The translations under genes and the position numbers were made by a program. A DNA stretch of 35,693 nucleotides, taken from Actinoallomurus spadix (lineage in GTDB: Bacteria > Actinomycetota > Actinomycetes > Streptosporangiales > Streptosporangiaceae). The stretch's first letter is position 1. Every line of letters begins with the position of its first letter. Positions 24,227-32,971 of the stretch are shown piece after piece. The DNA is taken from positions 1-35,693 of the forward strand of contig NZ_JAMXMX010000043.1 in the NCBI RefSeq assembly GCF_024055725.1. Reading direction: 5' to 3'. Below the pieces are notes generated by a model. The model did not search any database, was not told the origin of the DNA, and was given only the letters and a program-made list of their open reading frames with translations.

Positions 24227-24621
24227 CTGATGCGAACCTCCCCCGGCGCACCTGAATCTCGTTCTGTTTCAGAATAACCGGACTTTGGTGCTGTCCGAGA
24301 ACAACCTTCCGGTTCGTCGCCAAAGGCCCGCGCAGCGGCAACGCGGCCGCCGAGTCGCGTCCTCCGCAGCCGGGGGGGACGGGTGTCTTCATCGGCGCTG
24401 TCACCTGAGCAGGGATTCGTACCTCCTGGAGGGACAGCGCCGGGACGCAGCTGCCGCGCGGCCGAGCCGGTGGTGCCGGTCCCCTGAGGCTCGCATGCGA
24501 CCGCAGGCCTGCGCCGCGCCCGCGGTCCGCGCGGATCCCTCGAAAACTGTGCGTACCCGCTATGTCACGCACTAGCGTCGATCATGCGTCGCGTACGGCT
24601 TTCCCGACGGGAGGGGTGGCG
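24227..24621. promoter_or_regulatory. Divergent region between MFS/marR and the kinase, with nested inverted repeats
   Basis: 395 bp without a credible gene. Besides the MarR-like operator it holds GGCGCTGTC (24394-24402) and GACAGCGCC (24433-24441), perfect inverse complements enclosing a second hairpin CCTCC-T-GGAGG (near 24422-24432), and the 12-bp palindrome CGCAGGCCTGCG (24502-24513). No clear -35/-10 for the kinase gene. An ATG at 24562 is in frame with the kinase but lacks a Shine-Dalgarno. Confidence 0.4.
24262..24274 (-). promoter_or_regulatory. TTCTG-N3-CAGAA palindrome, candidate MarR operator
   Basis: A perfect 5-3-5 inverted repeat located ~36 bp upstream of the MFS start. On the minus strand it overlaps TATTCT, which could be a -10 hexamer, so a bound repressor would block transcription. 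It is AT-rich against a GC-rich background. Attribution to the operon's MarR protein is inference. Confidence 0.45.
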
Positions 24622-26475
24622 GTGTATTTAGGAGCTCTCATCGCGGGGCGGTACCGCGTCGTCAAGGGGCCGCTGGAAGGCGGAACGAACGAACTCTGGG
24701 TCGCCGTGGACGAGGGACTGGAGCTCGGGCGCGAGGTCGTCCTCAAACGCTTGAGGGGCGACGGCGCGGCCACTCTCGCGCGGCTGAAAGCGGAGGCGCG
24801 TGCCCAGGCGGCCTTCAGTCATCCCCATGTCGTGACCTTGTTCAGCGTCGAGCGGCACGAGACGGACACGGACGTCACCTGGTGGCTCGTTCTGGAGTAC
24901 TTCCCCCGCGGGAGCCTGCAGAAGCTGGGGAAGATCCCGGCGCGGAGGGCGGCGGGTATCGGCGCGCAGATCGCAGACGCCCTGGCGGCCCTCCACGCCA
25001 AAGGTCTCGTGCACTGCGACGTCAAGCCGGGCAACATCGTCATGGCCGAGGAGAGGAAGACCGCCAAGCTGACCGACTTCGGCGCGGCGTACCGGATGCC
25101 GGACCGCGAGACGATCACCCCGAACGGCGGCATCAGTCATACCCCCGCCTATGCCGCTCCCGAGGTGACCAAGGGAATGCCGCAGACGGCATCGGACGTC
25201 TTCTCCCTCGGCGTCACGATCCTCGCGCTGATCTACGGCGAGCCCATCCGGACGGTGCCGCCCCCTGTCGGGTCCGGCCACCGCGACCCGTTCATAGGCG
25301 TCGAACCGCTGCGTGATCTCCTGGCGGTGATGCTCGACCCCGAGCCGGCACACCGGCCCGGCGCGGACGAGGTGCATCAGCGGCTGACCGAACTCGCGGG
25401 GGCGGCGAGACCGCAGGCGCCGACCAGCATCGACCCCCCGGTGACTCGGCCGGATCCCCCCGGGCCTCCGCCGGTACCCGACAAGCCGAACGAGCCGGGG
25501 AAACGCGGCCTGTGGGCCGTTCTTTCGCGTCGCTCGCGTTCCATCGCGATGGGCACGGTCGTCGTGGTGGTGGCCGGCGCCTCGTACGGAACGTTGTCCC
25601 TGCTCCGGGGCCATGGAAAGCATCCGCCGGTCGGCAAGCCGCCGAACCCGCGCATTGATCTGCACACCGCCGACCCCTGCGCCCTGATCGACCCGCGTCC
25701 GCTCGCGAGATTCGGCAGAACCGAGGTGGACGACGACGGGGGGAACTTCAACCGCTGTGACGTGATCGTCCACTCCCGTAAGCACGGCGACCTGGACGTG
25801 GAGGTGCAGTTCATCAACGGGCCGCGACCGGAGCAGACCTCCTCGGTCAAGACCATGGGCCCGATCCGCGTCGTCACGGAGCCGGCGAGCGGCACCGAGT
25901 GCGAACGCACAGTCCTGCTGCCGGCCCCGAACAGCGGCACCAACGCGATCGTCAGCGTGGACGGCGAGGCATCCGCGCCGCTGTGCACGATGGCGGACAC
26001 CGCCACCTCGACCGCGGTCGGCGTCCTGCGGAAGGGGCCGATCAGGCAGCGATCCCTGCCGCCACGCTCGCTGGCGTGGCAGAACGCGTGCGCGCTGCTC
26101 GACGGGAAGGCGCTGAACATCGTCCCCGGCATCGACGCCGGCCGCCCGACGGCGGAGACCCCGTGGGACTGCAAGTGGCAGAGCACCACCGAGGATCTGC
26201 AGGTCAAGCTGCGGTTCGACCGGGACCAGCCCCTCACCGGGGCGGACGGCCGCGTCATGTGGCTCAACGGCTATCAGACCGTCATCACGCCGCACGGAGA
26301 CGAGGCCGACACCTGTGTGGCCCGGGTCGTCTACCGCGACTACAGGGGCGGCGACCAACAGCAGATGGTCGAGATGTTGTACCTCACCGTCGAAGGCAAG
26401 CCGTCCGTCACACGGCTGTGCTCGCTGGCGACCGGCCTCGCCGGACCCGCGGCGACCGCGCTTCCCCGCACCTGA
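24622..26475 (+). CDS. Transmembrane Ser/Thr protein kinase with extracellular Cys-containing domain
   Basis: 617 aa from GTG 24622, which has GGGAGGG ~7 nt upstream; GTG 24616 and ATG 24562 are in-frame alternatives. A PknB-type kinase domain covers ~5-265: Gly-rich loop GPLEGGTNE, catalytic Lys K42 (VVLKRL), HCDVKPGN with catalytic D133, DFG at 152-154, and an APE-type 'AYAAPEV'. The HRD Arg is Cys, so it is a non-RD kinase. A Pro-rich linker (~270-300) precedes one membrane helix at ~307-327. The ~290-residue outer part has regularly spaced Cys in two similar halves ('DPCALID', 'NACALLDGKAL') and probably senses a ligand outside the cell. Convergent with the FG-GAP gene; a shared terminator lies between them. 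Confidence 0.92.
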   Translation: MYLGALIAGRYRVVKGPLEGGTNELWVAVDEGLELGREVVLKRLRGDGAATLARLKAEARAQAAFSHPHVVTLFSVERHETDTDVTWWLVLEYFPRGSLQKLGKIPARRAAGIGAQIADALAALHAKGLVHCDVKPGNIVMAEERKTAKLTDFGAAYRMPDRETITPNGGISHTPAYAAPEVTKGMPQTASDVFSLGVTILALIYGEPIRTVPPPVGSGHRDPFIGVEPLRDLLAVMLDPEPAHRPGADEVHQRLTELAGAARPQAPTSIDPPVTRPDPPGPPPVPDKPNEPGKRGLWAVLSRRSRSIAMGTVVVVVAGASYGTLSLLRGHGKHPPVGKPPNPRIDLHTADPCALIDPRPLARFGRTEVDDDGGNFNRCDVIVHSRKHGDLDVEVQFINGPRPEQTSSVKTMGPIRVVTEPASGTECERTVLLPAPNSGTNAIVSVDGEASAPLCTMADTATSTAVGVLRKGPIRQRSLPPRSLAWQNACALLDGKALNIVPGIDAGRPTAETPWDCKWQSTTEDLQVKLRFDRDQPLTGADGRVMWLNGYQTVITPHGDEADTCVARVVYRDYRGGDQQQMVEMLYLTVEGKPSVTRLCSLATGLAGPAATALPRT

Positions 26476-26516
26476 GGGGCCGGGTCAGTCGATCAGCCGC
26501 AGGTGCTCGGGGATGA

Positions 26517-26551
26517 GCGTGCCGGGCTCCGCCGAACGGAGCCCGGCACGC
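26517..26551. terminator. 15-bp GC-rich hairpin between convergent genes
   Basis: Arms 26517-26531 (GCGTGCCGGGCTCCG) and 26537-26551 are perfect inverse complements with a CCGAA loop. It lies between the kinase stop (26475) and the FG-GAP stop (26558), a classic bidirectional terminator position, and has no U-tract. Confidence 0.88.
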
Positions 26552-26557
26552 CGTGGG

Positions 26558-28066
26558 TCAGCCGTTACGGCCGAGGCGGAGGCCCACCAGCGCGTACTTG
26601 CCGCCGACGCCGAGCGTCGAGGCGCCGATGGTCGCCGAACCCGACCCGGTGACGCCCGAGGCGGTGCCCTTGAGCAGGCTCACCGCGCCGTCCGTGCCGT
26701 TCTCGTTCGGCGCGCCGGCGATCAGGTCGATGTAGGCGTCGGCGTTGACGTTCAGCAGGGTGACCGACCAGCCGAACTGGTCGTTCTTCTCCGCGGCGCC
26801 GGGCACGCTCGGGAAGCTCTGCGAGACCGCCTGGGCACCCGTGCCGGTGAGCCCGGAGGCCGAGCCGTACAGCACGACCGCCTCGCCGGCGCGTGACTGG
26901 GAGCTGACCGCGTGGTACGGCACGCCGACGGCGAGGTCGTACCTGCCGTCCTTGTTCACGTCGCCCGCGGACAGCGAGTAGCCGAACCGGTCGCCGGCCG
27001 CCGCGGCACCCGGCACGCCCGAGGTGCTCTGCGTGATGGTGTTCGAGGTGCCCAGGGTGAAGTTCTCGTCACCCTTGTAGACGGTGACATGACCGCCTGT
27101 GCCGGCGCTCTCGTCGGCGCCGCCGACGGCGACGTCGCCGTAGCCGTCACCGTCGAAGTCGCCCACGACGAGGCTGTCCACCCGGGTGGCCAGCTCACGG
27201 ACGACCGCGGCGTCCGTCGACGCGAGGTTCCACACGTCGAAGCCGGAACCCGGGTCGGCGCCGCCGGTCCAGCCGAGGACGAGGTCGGCCGTGTGGTCGC
27301 CGTTGACGTCGCCGATCGCCGGGGTGAGCGCGGAGAAGCCGCCCGCCGCCGCGGTGACGGCGCCCTTCTTCCCCACCCGGACCCGGTGCGGCTTCGGGGA
27401 CGGGTTGAAGGCCCGCGTCGTGGCCTGCGCCTTGACCTGCGCGGTGTTCGGGTTCGAGCTGTAGGTCCAGAAGTAGCCGTGGCCGGGGGCCGTGTCGACC
27501 CAGTCGGTGTAGCCGTCGCCGTCGAGGTCGCCCGCGGCCAGCGAGTAGCCGAACCGGTGGCCGGACCCGGCGTCCGACGGCTCGGAGATCGCGTCCGAAC
27601 CCGACCCGGTCAGCCCGGACGACGAACCCCACAGGATCGTCTCGGTGCCGGCGTCCGTACCGGCGGTGGTGTCCTCGTCGGGGGCGCCGACGAGCAGGTC
27701 CGCGTAGCCGTCGTGGTTGAAGTCCAGCGACGCGACCGCGTTGCCGAAGTGGTCATTGGCCTCGGCGGCCCCGGGCACCCCGCTGCTGTCCTGGCTGAAG
27801 ACCTGCTTCTTGGACGTGTTCAGGCCGGACGAGGAGCCGTACACGATCGTGACGAAGCCGGCGCCGGAGTGGCTCCCGACCTTGCCGTACGGGTTGCCGA
27901 GCGCGAGGTCGGGGCGGCCGTCACCGTTGAAGTCGTACGGCTGGACGGCCTTCAGAGCCGCGGCCGCCTTCGGGAGAGGGGACGCGTGGGCGACACCGGC
28001 CAGCCCGGCCGCTCCCACGGCGGCGATGACGGACGCCGCGAACGCCCGCGTGACACCAGTTCTCAA
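26558..28066 (-). CDS. Secreted FG-GAP/VCBS repeat protein (integrin-alpha-like propeller)
   Basis: 502 aa from a TTG start at 28066, 4 nt after AGGAGG. A Sec signal peptide (MRTGVTRAFAASVIAAVGAAGLAGVAHA, cut before SPLPK) heads the protein. At least seven FG-GAP blades follow, each with a Ca2+-binding D-x-N/D-x-D-G-x-x-D loop: DFNGDGRPDLALG, DFNHDGYADLLVG, DLDGDGYTDWVD, DVNGDHTADLVLG, DFDGDGYGDVAVG, DVNKDGRYDLAVG and NVNADAYIDLIAG. The blades should close into a seven-bladed propeller. Such proteins are common, abundant extracellular proteins of actinomycetes, often of unknown binding partner. It follows the CHAP gene by 113 bp on the same strand, so the two may be co-transcribed. Confidence 0.93.
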   Translation of the reverse strand: MRTGVTRAFAASVIAAVGAAGLAGVAHASPLPKAAAALKAVQPYDFNGDGRPDLALGNPYGKVGSHSGAGFVTIVYGSSSGLNTSKKQVFSQDSSGVPGAAEANDHFGNAVASLDFNHDGYADLLVGAPDEDTTAGTDAGTETILWGSSSGLTGSGSDAISEPSDAGSGHRFGYSLAAGDLDGDGYTDWVDTAPGHGYFWTYSSNPNTAQVKAQATTRAFNPSPKPHRVRVGKKGAVTAAAGGFSALTPAIGDVNGDHTADLVLGWTGGADPGSGFDVWNLASTDAAVVRELATRVDSLVVGDFDGDGYGDVAVGGADESAGTGGHVTVYKGDENFTLGTSNTITQSTSGVPGAAAAGDRFGYSLSAGDVNKDGRYDLAVGVPYHAVSSQSRAGEAVVLYGSASGLTGTGAQAVSQSFPSVPGAAEKNDQFGWSVTLLNVNADAYIDLIAGAPNENGTDGAVSLLKGTASGVTGSGSATIGASTLGVGGKYALVGLRLGRNG

Positions 28067-28179
28067 CGAGCCTCCTAGGAACCGCCGCGCGGTCTGAGGA
28101 CCGGCGGCAGAGAAGTGACGCCCCGCCTTAACGAAGGGTTTACTTTTCTCGCCGGGTTCCTCGGGAGGCGATGGCGCGG

Positions 28180-28791
28180 TTACGCGCTGTACTCGGGGTA
28201 GCCGTAGCCGACCACATCGTCCTTGCTGCGCGTCCGGACCCGCACGGCGTCGTCGGTGTTGCCCTCGACCGTCTGGATCGTGCCATCGTGGTTGTCCTTG
28301 ATGACGAGGCCGACGTGCTCGATGCCGCCACCGTTCCAGGAGAAGAACACGACGGCCCCCGGCCTGGGGGTCGCGCCCCAGCGGCCCTGCTCCTTGAACC
28401 ACTCGGCGTGCGCGGGGGTGTAGGCGTCGCCGCCGATCCCCTTGACGCCGGACTGGACGCCGACCCAGGTGACGAACATGTCGCACCAGCTCGCGTTGGC
28501 GTAGTCGCCGATCGACCCGCCGTCGCGCGCGACGCCCGCCTTCGCGAACGGCGAGGACATGAACCACCGGTTGAACTTGCTGCCGCCGGCGGCGTCCTCG
28601 GTCGTGCCGACCTGGGAGAGCGCGACCTTCAGGGCGTCACCCGCGGTGGGCGACCGATGCAGGCGAATCCCGATCAGGATCGCCGCGACCAATACGATCA
28701 AAGCCATTCCCGCCGCGACGATTCCCGCGACGGGATTAACGAGACGTCCGCGAAATGAGAACGGCCGATGACGAAAGGCTGGGGACAGCAC
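28180..28791 (-). CDS. Membrane-anchored CHAP-domain amidase/endopeptidase
   Basis: 203 aa from GTG 28791, with AAGGAG 7 nt upstream; the frame runs further upstream without a better start. One membrane helix lies at ~22-43 (uncleaved anchor, N-terminus basic). A CHAP cysteine hydrolase domain follows: catalytic C103 in 'SWCDMFVTWVG', H159 in 'EHVGLVI', and acidic E176 in 'TVEGN'. CHAP enzymes cut peptidoglycan stem or cross-bridge peptides. It is a clear paralogue of the 33000-33761 protein, sharing 'DALK.AL.QVG', 'PAHAEWFK.QGRWG' and 'GTIQTVEGNTDDAV.VRTR', but has a membrane anchor instead of a signal peptide and no riboswitch in front. Confidence 0.88.
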   Translation of the reverse strand: MLSPAFRHRPFSFRGRLVNPVAGIVAAGMALIVLVAAILIGIRLHRSPTAGDALKVALSQVGTTEDAAGGSKFNRWFMSSPFAKAGVARDGGSIGDYANASWCDMFVTWVGVQSGVKGIGGDAYTPAHAEWFKEQGRWGATPRPGAVVFFSWNGGGIEHVGLVIKDNHDGTIQTVEGNTDDAVRVRTRSKDDVVGYGYPEYSA

Positions 28792-29067
28792 GGGGACACT
28801 CCTTGCGGCTCTCACCTCGGAAGGCTCGCCCGAGATGCGCAGGCCGAAATGCTCACTGCACGATAGCAAGACCGCACCGTGGAACCGCCAACAAGTGATG
28901 CGAGTCATATGATCGCGGAATCGCGGTGATTCAGCGTCCGGAAGTTGTTCAGTGTTTCTTCTGTGACTGCTGGGACGGTTCTGGACGCTCATCTCACAAT
29001 GACTGCCAGCCGTCGTACATGAGCCGCGCTCCCGCCTACACGCCTCGTTTCTGGGCATGGTGGGGAT

Positions 29068-31704
29068 ATGGGCAGCCCCAGTCCACCGGGGGTACCGTCA
29101 CGGCGGCTGCCCCCTCGGCCGGAGAGCGCCGCGCTGGCCCGGCGGTTCGTGCGATCGGCGTTGCGCGATGTCGCACCGGAACTTCTCGACACCGCGCAGC
29201 TGCTGGTCAGCGAACTGGTGACCAATGCGGTGATCCACGCGCGGACCGAGATCGAGGTACGCGCCTGGGTCGCCGCCGGCAGAGTGCACGTCCGCGTCGG
29301 CGACCACCGGCCGTGCCGCGGTCTCGTGCAGCGCCGGCTCCATCCGTACGCCACGACCGGGTGGGGTCTGGTCCTGGTCGAGCAACTGGCCGCCGACCGT
29401 GGCGTGCGGATCGAGGGCGACCGCAAGACGGCCTGGTTCGAGCTGTCGCCCGAGGCTCCGGTACGGCCGGCGTCCGGGTGGGAGCTCACGCCGCCCCCCG
29501 AGCCGGCGGTGACCGTGACGCTGGTCGACCTGCCGTACGCCCTGTACTCGGCGGCGCACCAGCACTGGGAGACGCTCCTGCGCGAACTGCTCTTCGTCGT
29601 GTCCGCTCCGGAACGGAACGGCGTGCCGGTGCGGGCACGGGATCTCTTCGTCGCCCAGGACATCAGCAACGTGATCCGTGGAGCCATGGCCGCCGCGGTG
29701 GGCGGGAAGGTCACCGACGCGGACACGCTCTCCGTCCTCATGGCGATCCCGGCGGACCGCGCCGGGGATGTCGGCACGCTGTGCGTCGTGCTCGATGACG
29801 CCGACGCGGCGGCCCAGCAGGAGAGCCTGCTCACACTCCCGGCGCTTCCGCAGATCCGCGCCTTCTGGCGGTGGATGTGCGATGAGATCATCCGTCAGCT
29901 CGCCGGCGAGCGCCCCAACGCGTGGACGCTGGCCCCCGGCACGCCCGGTGCCCGGCCCCTGGACCTGGCGCCGTGGGACGTGGGCGATTTGGAGGCCAGC
30001 ACGGTGCCGACGATCGCGGCCGACGACGGAGACCGGATCATCGCCGTGAACGGGCCCGTGACGGACCTGCTGGGCTGGCGCGCCGACGATCTCGTCGGGC
30101 AGCCGCTCACCGTGCTGATCCCCGAGCACCTCCAGGAGCGGCACAGGATGGGGTTCAGCTCTCTGCTGCTCACCGGCCAGCCCCGCATCCTCGGCCACTC
30201 CATCCCCCTCCCGGCGGTGCACCGCGACGGCCGGCTGATCGACGTCCGCCTCAACATTCAGACCCAGGAGGCGGCCGACGGCCGCACCGTGTTCGTCGCC
30301 CAGCTCACCCCCAGGACGGCCGCGCCGGGCGCGGCCGGGGAGGACCGGTACGCGCCGCGCCCGCGCTCCGGCGGACGGCCCCTGCCGGCCGGGCCCGAGG
30401 AGGCACCCCGGGTGAGCAGCGACGAGACGTGCCAGGCCGCGTTGGAGCGGCTGTCCCTGCTGGCCGACACCGGGAGCGCGCTCAGCAGCACCCTGGACCT
30501 CGAAGAAGGGCTGAACCGCGTATGCGAGATCCTGACGCAGCGGCTGGCCGACTGGTGCGTGGTGAGCCTGCTGGGCGAGCAGGGGCACATGGAGCGGGTC
30601 TGCGTCGTCCACCGCGACCCCGGGGCCCTGGACCCCGGCGTCTACCTGGGCCGCCTCCCGCCGGCTTCGGAGGACTCACACGGGCCGCTGGCCCGGGTCC
30701 TGCACGGCGCCGGCCCGCTGCTGCTCTCCGGCATCCCCGGACCGGGCCGGGCGCCGAGTCCCCTGGACGTCCGCCAGCACGATCTCCTCGTCCAGTTGGG
30801 CGCGAGCAGCGCCATCATCGCCCCGCTGCGGGTCCGCCGCGAGGTCCTCGGCGCCCTGACCGTGGTCCGCACCGGCGCCGGGCACCCGTTCACCGAAGAG
30901 GACCTGCCGCTGATGTCCGACCTGGTGCGCGGCATCGCTCTCGGCGTGGACAGCGCCCGGCTGTACCAGCAGACCCGGCACACCGCGGAACGCCTGCAGC
31001 GTTCCCTGCTGCCGCACCTGCCGCACATCGAGCACCTGCACCTGGCCGCCCGCTATGTCCCCGACAGCACCACTGCGCAGGTCGGCGGGGACTGGTACGA
31101 CGCGTTCGTCCTCCCGACCGGTGACACCGTGCTGGTGATCGGCGACGTCACCGGCCACGACCTGCAGGCGGCCGTCGCCATGAGCGCGCTGCGGAACATG
31201 CTCCGCGGCATCGCCATCGACCGCCAGCAGCCCCCCGGGGACGTACTGCGCCGCCTGGACCTCGCGAGCCACACCCTGTACCGGCAGGCCACCGCGACCT
31301 GCCTGTACGCCCTGGTCAAGGGGCCCGAATGCGGTCCGTGGCAGCTGCAGCACGCCTCCGCCGGGCATCTGCCGCCCCTCCTGACCACCGCGGAAGGCGA
31401 TACCCGTTATCTCGAAGAGGGCGCCGGGCTCCTGATCGGCATGGACCCCGAGTCCCAGCGCCCGACCGCGTGCGATCCGCTGCCGGCCCACTCCACCCTG
31501 CTGCTGTTCACCGACGGCCTGATCGAACGCCGGGGAGAGTCCCTCGACGACTCCCTGAACCGGCTCCGGCAGCACACCGCCGCGCTGGCCCGCGCGCCCC
31601 TCGACGTCTTCTGCGACGAACTGCTCATCGGGCTCGGCGCGCACAGCGCCGACGACATCGCCCTCCTCGCCCTCCGCCCCGTCCCCCGCCCTGGCACCCG
31701 ATGA
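29068..31704 (+). CDS. HATPase-PAS-GAF-SpoIIE (PP2C) multidomain regulator
   Basis: 878 aa; ATG 29068 with GGTGGGG upstream. Order: RsbW-like HATPase_c anti-sigma kinase domain (~15-130; N-box SELVTNAVIHA, then 'TTGWGLVLVEQLA'), an uncharacterised helical region (~140-300), a PAS domain (~306-420), a GAF domain (~457-630) and a SpoIIE/RsbU PP2C phosphatase (~645-874). The phosphatase metal residues are present in 'VGGDWYDAF', 'VIGDVTGHD', 'FTDGLIERR' and 'SADDIALL'. Such fusions put both arms of a partner-switching pathway on one chain: the kinase phosphorylates an anti-anti-sigma factor or binds a sigma factor, and the phosphatase reverses it, tuned by PAS/GAF ligands. No membrane segment. 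No anti-sigma-antagonist gene adjoins it. Confidence 0.93.
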   Translation: MGSPSPPGVPSRRLPPRPESAALARRFVRSALRDVAPELLDTAQLLVSELVTNAVIHARTEIEVRAWVAAGRVHVRVGDHRPCRGLVQRRLHPYATTGWGLVLVEQLAADRGVRIEGDRKTAWFELSPEAPVRPASGWELTPPPEPAVTVTLVDLPYALYSAAHQHWETLLRELLFVVSAPERNGVPVRARDLFVAQDISNVIRGAMAAAVGGKVTDADTLSVLMAIPADRAGDVGTLCVVLDDADAAAQQESLLTLPALPQIRAFWRWMCDEIIRQLAGERPNAWTLAPGTPGARPLDLAPWDVGDLEASTVPTIAADDGDRIIAVNGPVTDLLGWRADDLVGQPLTVLIPEHLQERHRMGFSSLLLTGQPRILGHSIPLPAVHRDGRLIDVRLNIQTQEAADGRTVFVAQLTPRTAAPGAAGEDRYAPRPRSGGRPLPAGPEEAPRVSSDETCQAALERLSLLADTGSALSSTLDLEEGLNRVCEILTQRLADWCVVSLLGEQGHMERVCVVHRDPGALDPGVYLGRLPPASEDSHGPLARVLHGAGPLLLSGIPGPGRAPSPLDVRQHDLLVQLGASSAIIAPLRVRREVLGALTVVRTGAGHPFTEEDLPLMSDLVRGIALGVDSARLYQQTRHTAERLQRSLLPHLPHIEHLHLAARYVPDSTTAQVGGDWYDAFVLPTGDTVLVIGDVTGHDLQAAVAMSALRNMLRGIAIDRQQPPGDVLRRLDLASHTLYRQATATCLYALVKGPECGPWQLQHASAGHLPPLLTTAEGDTRYLEEGAGLLIGMDPESQRPTACDPLPAHSTLLLFTDGLIERRGESLDDSLNRLRQHTAALARAPLDVFCDELLIGLGAHSADDIALLALRPVPRPGTR

Positions 31705-31742
31705 GTGCCGATGGTGGCGTGACCACCCCACGGCAGGGGCGG

Positions 31743-32759
31743 TCAGGGGCGCAGGAGGGCCTTGATGGCGCGGCGCTCGTCCATGGCACGGTACGCCTCG
31801 GCGACCTGGTCGAGCGGCAGTGTCAGGTCGAAGACCCGGCCCGGCTCCATCCGGCCGGTCCAGACCCGGTCGATGAGGTCGGGCAGGTAGGCGCGTACGG
31901 GGGCGGGGCCGCCCCGCAGCCCGACATGGGAGTAGAAGAGGTCTTCACCTGGGATGTCCACGCCGTGCGGGACGCCGACGAACCCGACGTTGCCGCCCGG
32001 CCGGGTCGACCGCAGGGCCTGCTGCATCGACTCGTTGGTGCCGACGCACTCCAGGACGCAGTCGGCGCCGACGCCGCCGGTCAGCTCCCGGATGCGGCGC
32101 ACGCCGTCGGCACCACGCTCGGTGACGATGTCGGTGGCGCCGAACTCCAGGGCGAGCCGCTGGCGTGGTTCGTGGCGGCTCATCGCGATGACGCGCTCGG
32201 CGCCCAGGGCCTTGGCGGCGATCACGCCGCACAGGCCGACGGCGCCGTCACCGACGACGGCGACGGTGGCGCCGGGCCGGACCTCGGCGGCCACGGCGGC
32301 GTACCAGCCGGTGCCCATCACGTCGGACAGGGTGAGCAGGCTGGGGATCAGTTCGTCGGCCGGCCGTTCCGGGGTGGCGACCAGCGTGCCGTCGGCGAGC
32401 GGCACGCGGACCAGGTCGGCCTGGCACCCGTTCATCAGCTCACGGTGCACGCACGAGGACTGGTACCCGGCGCGGCAGTGCGGGCAGGTGTTGTCCGAGG
32501 CGAAGAACGAGCCGATGACGAACTGGCCGGGCCTGACCGTGGTGACATCGTCGCCGACCTCCTCGACGACGCCGACGTACTCGTGCCCGATCGGGGTGGG
32601 GTCGGTCACCGGGTTGACGCCCCGGTAGAACCACAGATCGGACCCGCACACGCAGGTGGCGACCGTACGGATGATCGCGTCGGTGGGTTCCTTGAGCTCG
32701 GGATCGGGACGTTCTTCGAACTGCACGTCCCTCGGGGCGTGGATGACGGCTCCGCGCAT
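31743..32759 (-). CDS. Zinc-dependent medium-chain alcohol dehydrogenase
   Basis: 338 aa from ATG 32759 (MRGAVIHAP...), with GGAG 8 nt upstream; the frame opens 20 codons earlier. Catalytic zinc ligands are C38 ('CVCGSD') and H59-E60 ('IGHE'). The structural zinc loop reads D89-x2-C92-x2-C95-x7-C103, where the first ligand is Asp rather than Cys, as in formaldehyde-dehydrogenase-like members. The Rossmann motif is GDGAVGL near 172-178, and 'AMSRHEPRQRLA' after the second strand (Arg at the position that often selects NADP) may favour NADPH. The substrate is not predictable. It is convergent with the PP2C gene and has a structured 5' region; the CHAP gene lies upstream on the same strand. Confidence 0.9.
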   Translation of the reverse strand: MRGAVIHAPRDVQFEERPDPELKEPTDAIIRTVATCVCGSDLWFYRGVNPVTDPTPIGHEYVGVVEEVGDDVTTVRPGQFVIGSFFASDNTCPHCRAGYQSSCVHRELMNGCQADLVRVPLADGTLVATPERPADELIPSLLTLSDVMGTGWYAAVAAEVRPGATVAVVGDGAVGLCGVIAAKALGAERVIAMSRHEPRQRLALEFGATDIVTERGADGVRRIRELTGGVGADCVLECVGTNESMQQALRSTRPGGNVGFVGVPHGVDIPGEDLFYSHVGLRGGPAPVRAYLPDLIDRVWTGRMEPGRVFDLTLPLDQVAEAYRAMDERRAIKALLRP

Positions 32760-32822
32760 GATCGGTTCTCCATCCATGGCGACGTGGGAGACAGTCGGCT
32801 GCGAGATCGTCCACGCCACCGG

Positions 32823-32882
32823 GCGCGAACGGCCGTTTCCAGGTCCATATCCTGGGCAAATGCCATGAAACGGCCGTCGCGC
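32823..32882 (-). promoter_or_regulatory. Nested inverted repeats before the alcohol dehydrogenase
   Basis: ACGGCCGTTTC (32829-32839) and GAAACGGCCGT (32867-32877) are perfect inverse complements and extend by GGCGCG/CGCGCC on the outside with one bulged A. The 27-nt loop holds two more small inverted pairs (CCAGG/CCTGG and GGC-AAAT-GCC). It lies ~65 bp upstream of the dehydrogenase start and ~120 bp after the CHAP stop. It may be the CHAP terminator, an operator, or a 5'-UTR structure; the long loop argues against a simple terminator. Confidence 0.5.
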
Positions 32883-32971
32883 CGCGGACCTCCGGTCACT
32901 CCGCGAGTGCGCCTCGCGGCGTTCCGGCCGGGCCCGCGCCGCATGGCGGGGGCCCGGCCGGAGGGAGGCGC

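Noticed and set aside
26476-26516. Minus-strand reading TLIPEHLRLID followed by TGA beside the terminator
   Set aside because: It looks like the end of a protein, but upstream it runs into the terminator hairpin and the FG-GAP gene in another frame; too short to call a gene remnant.
28792-29067. Second ydaO-like riboswitch in front of the other CHAP gene
   Set aside because: The conserved blocks found upstream of 33761 are absent here and no P1 stem can be made near the ribosome site.
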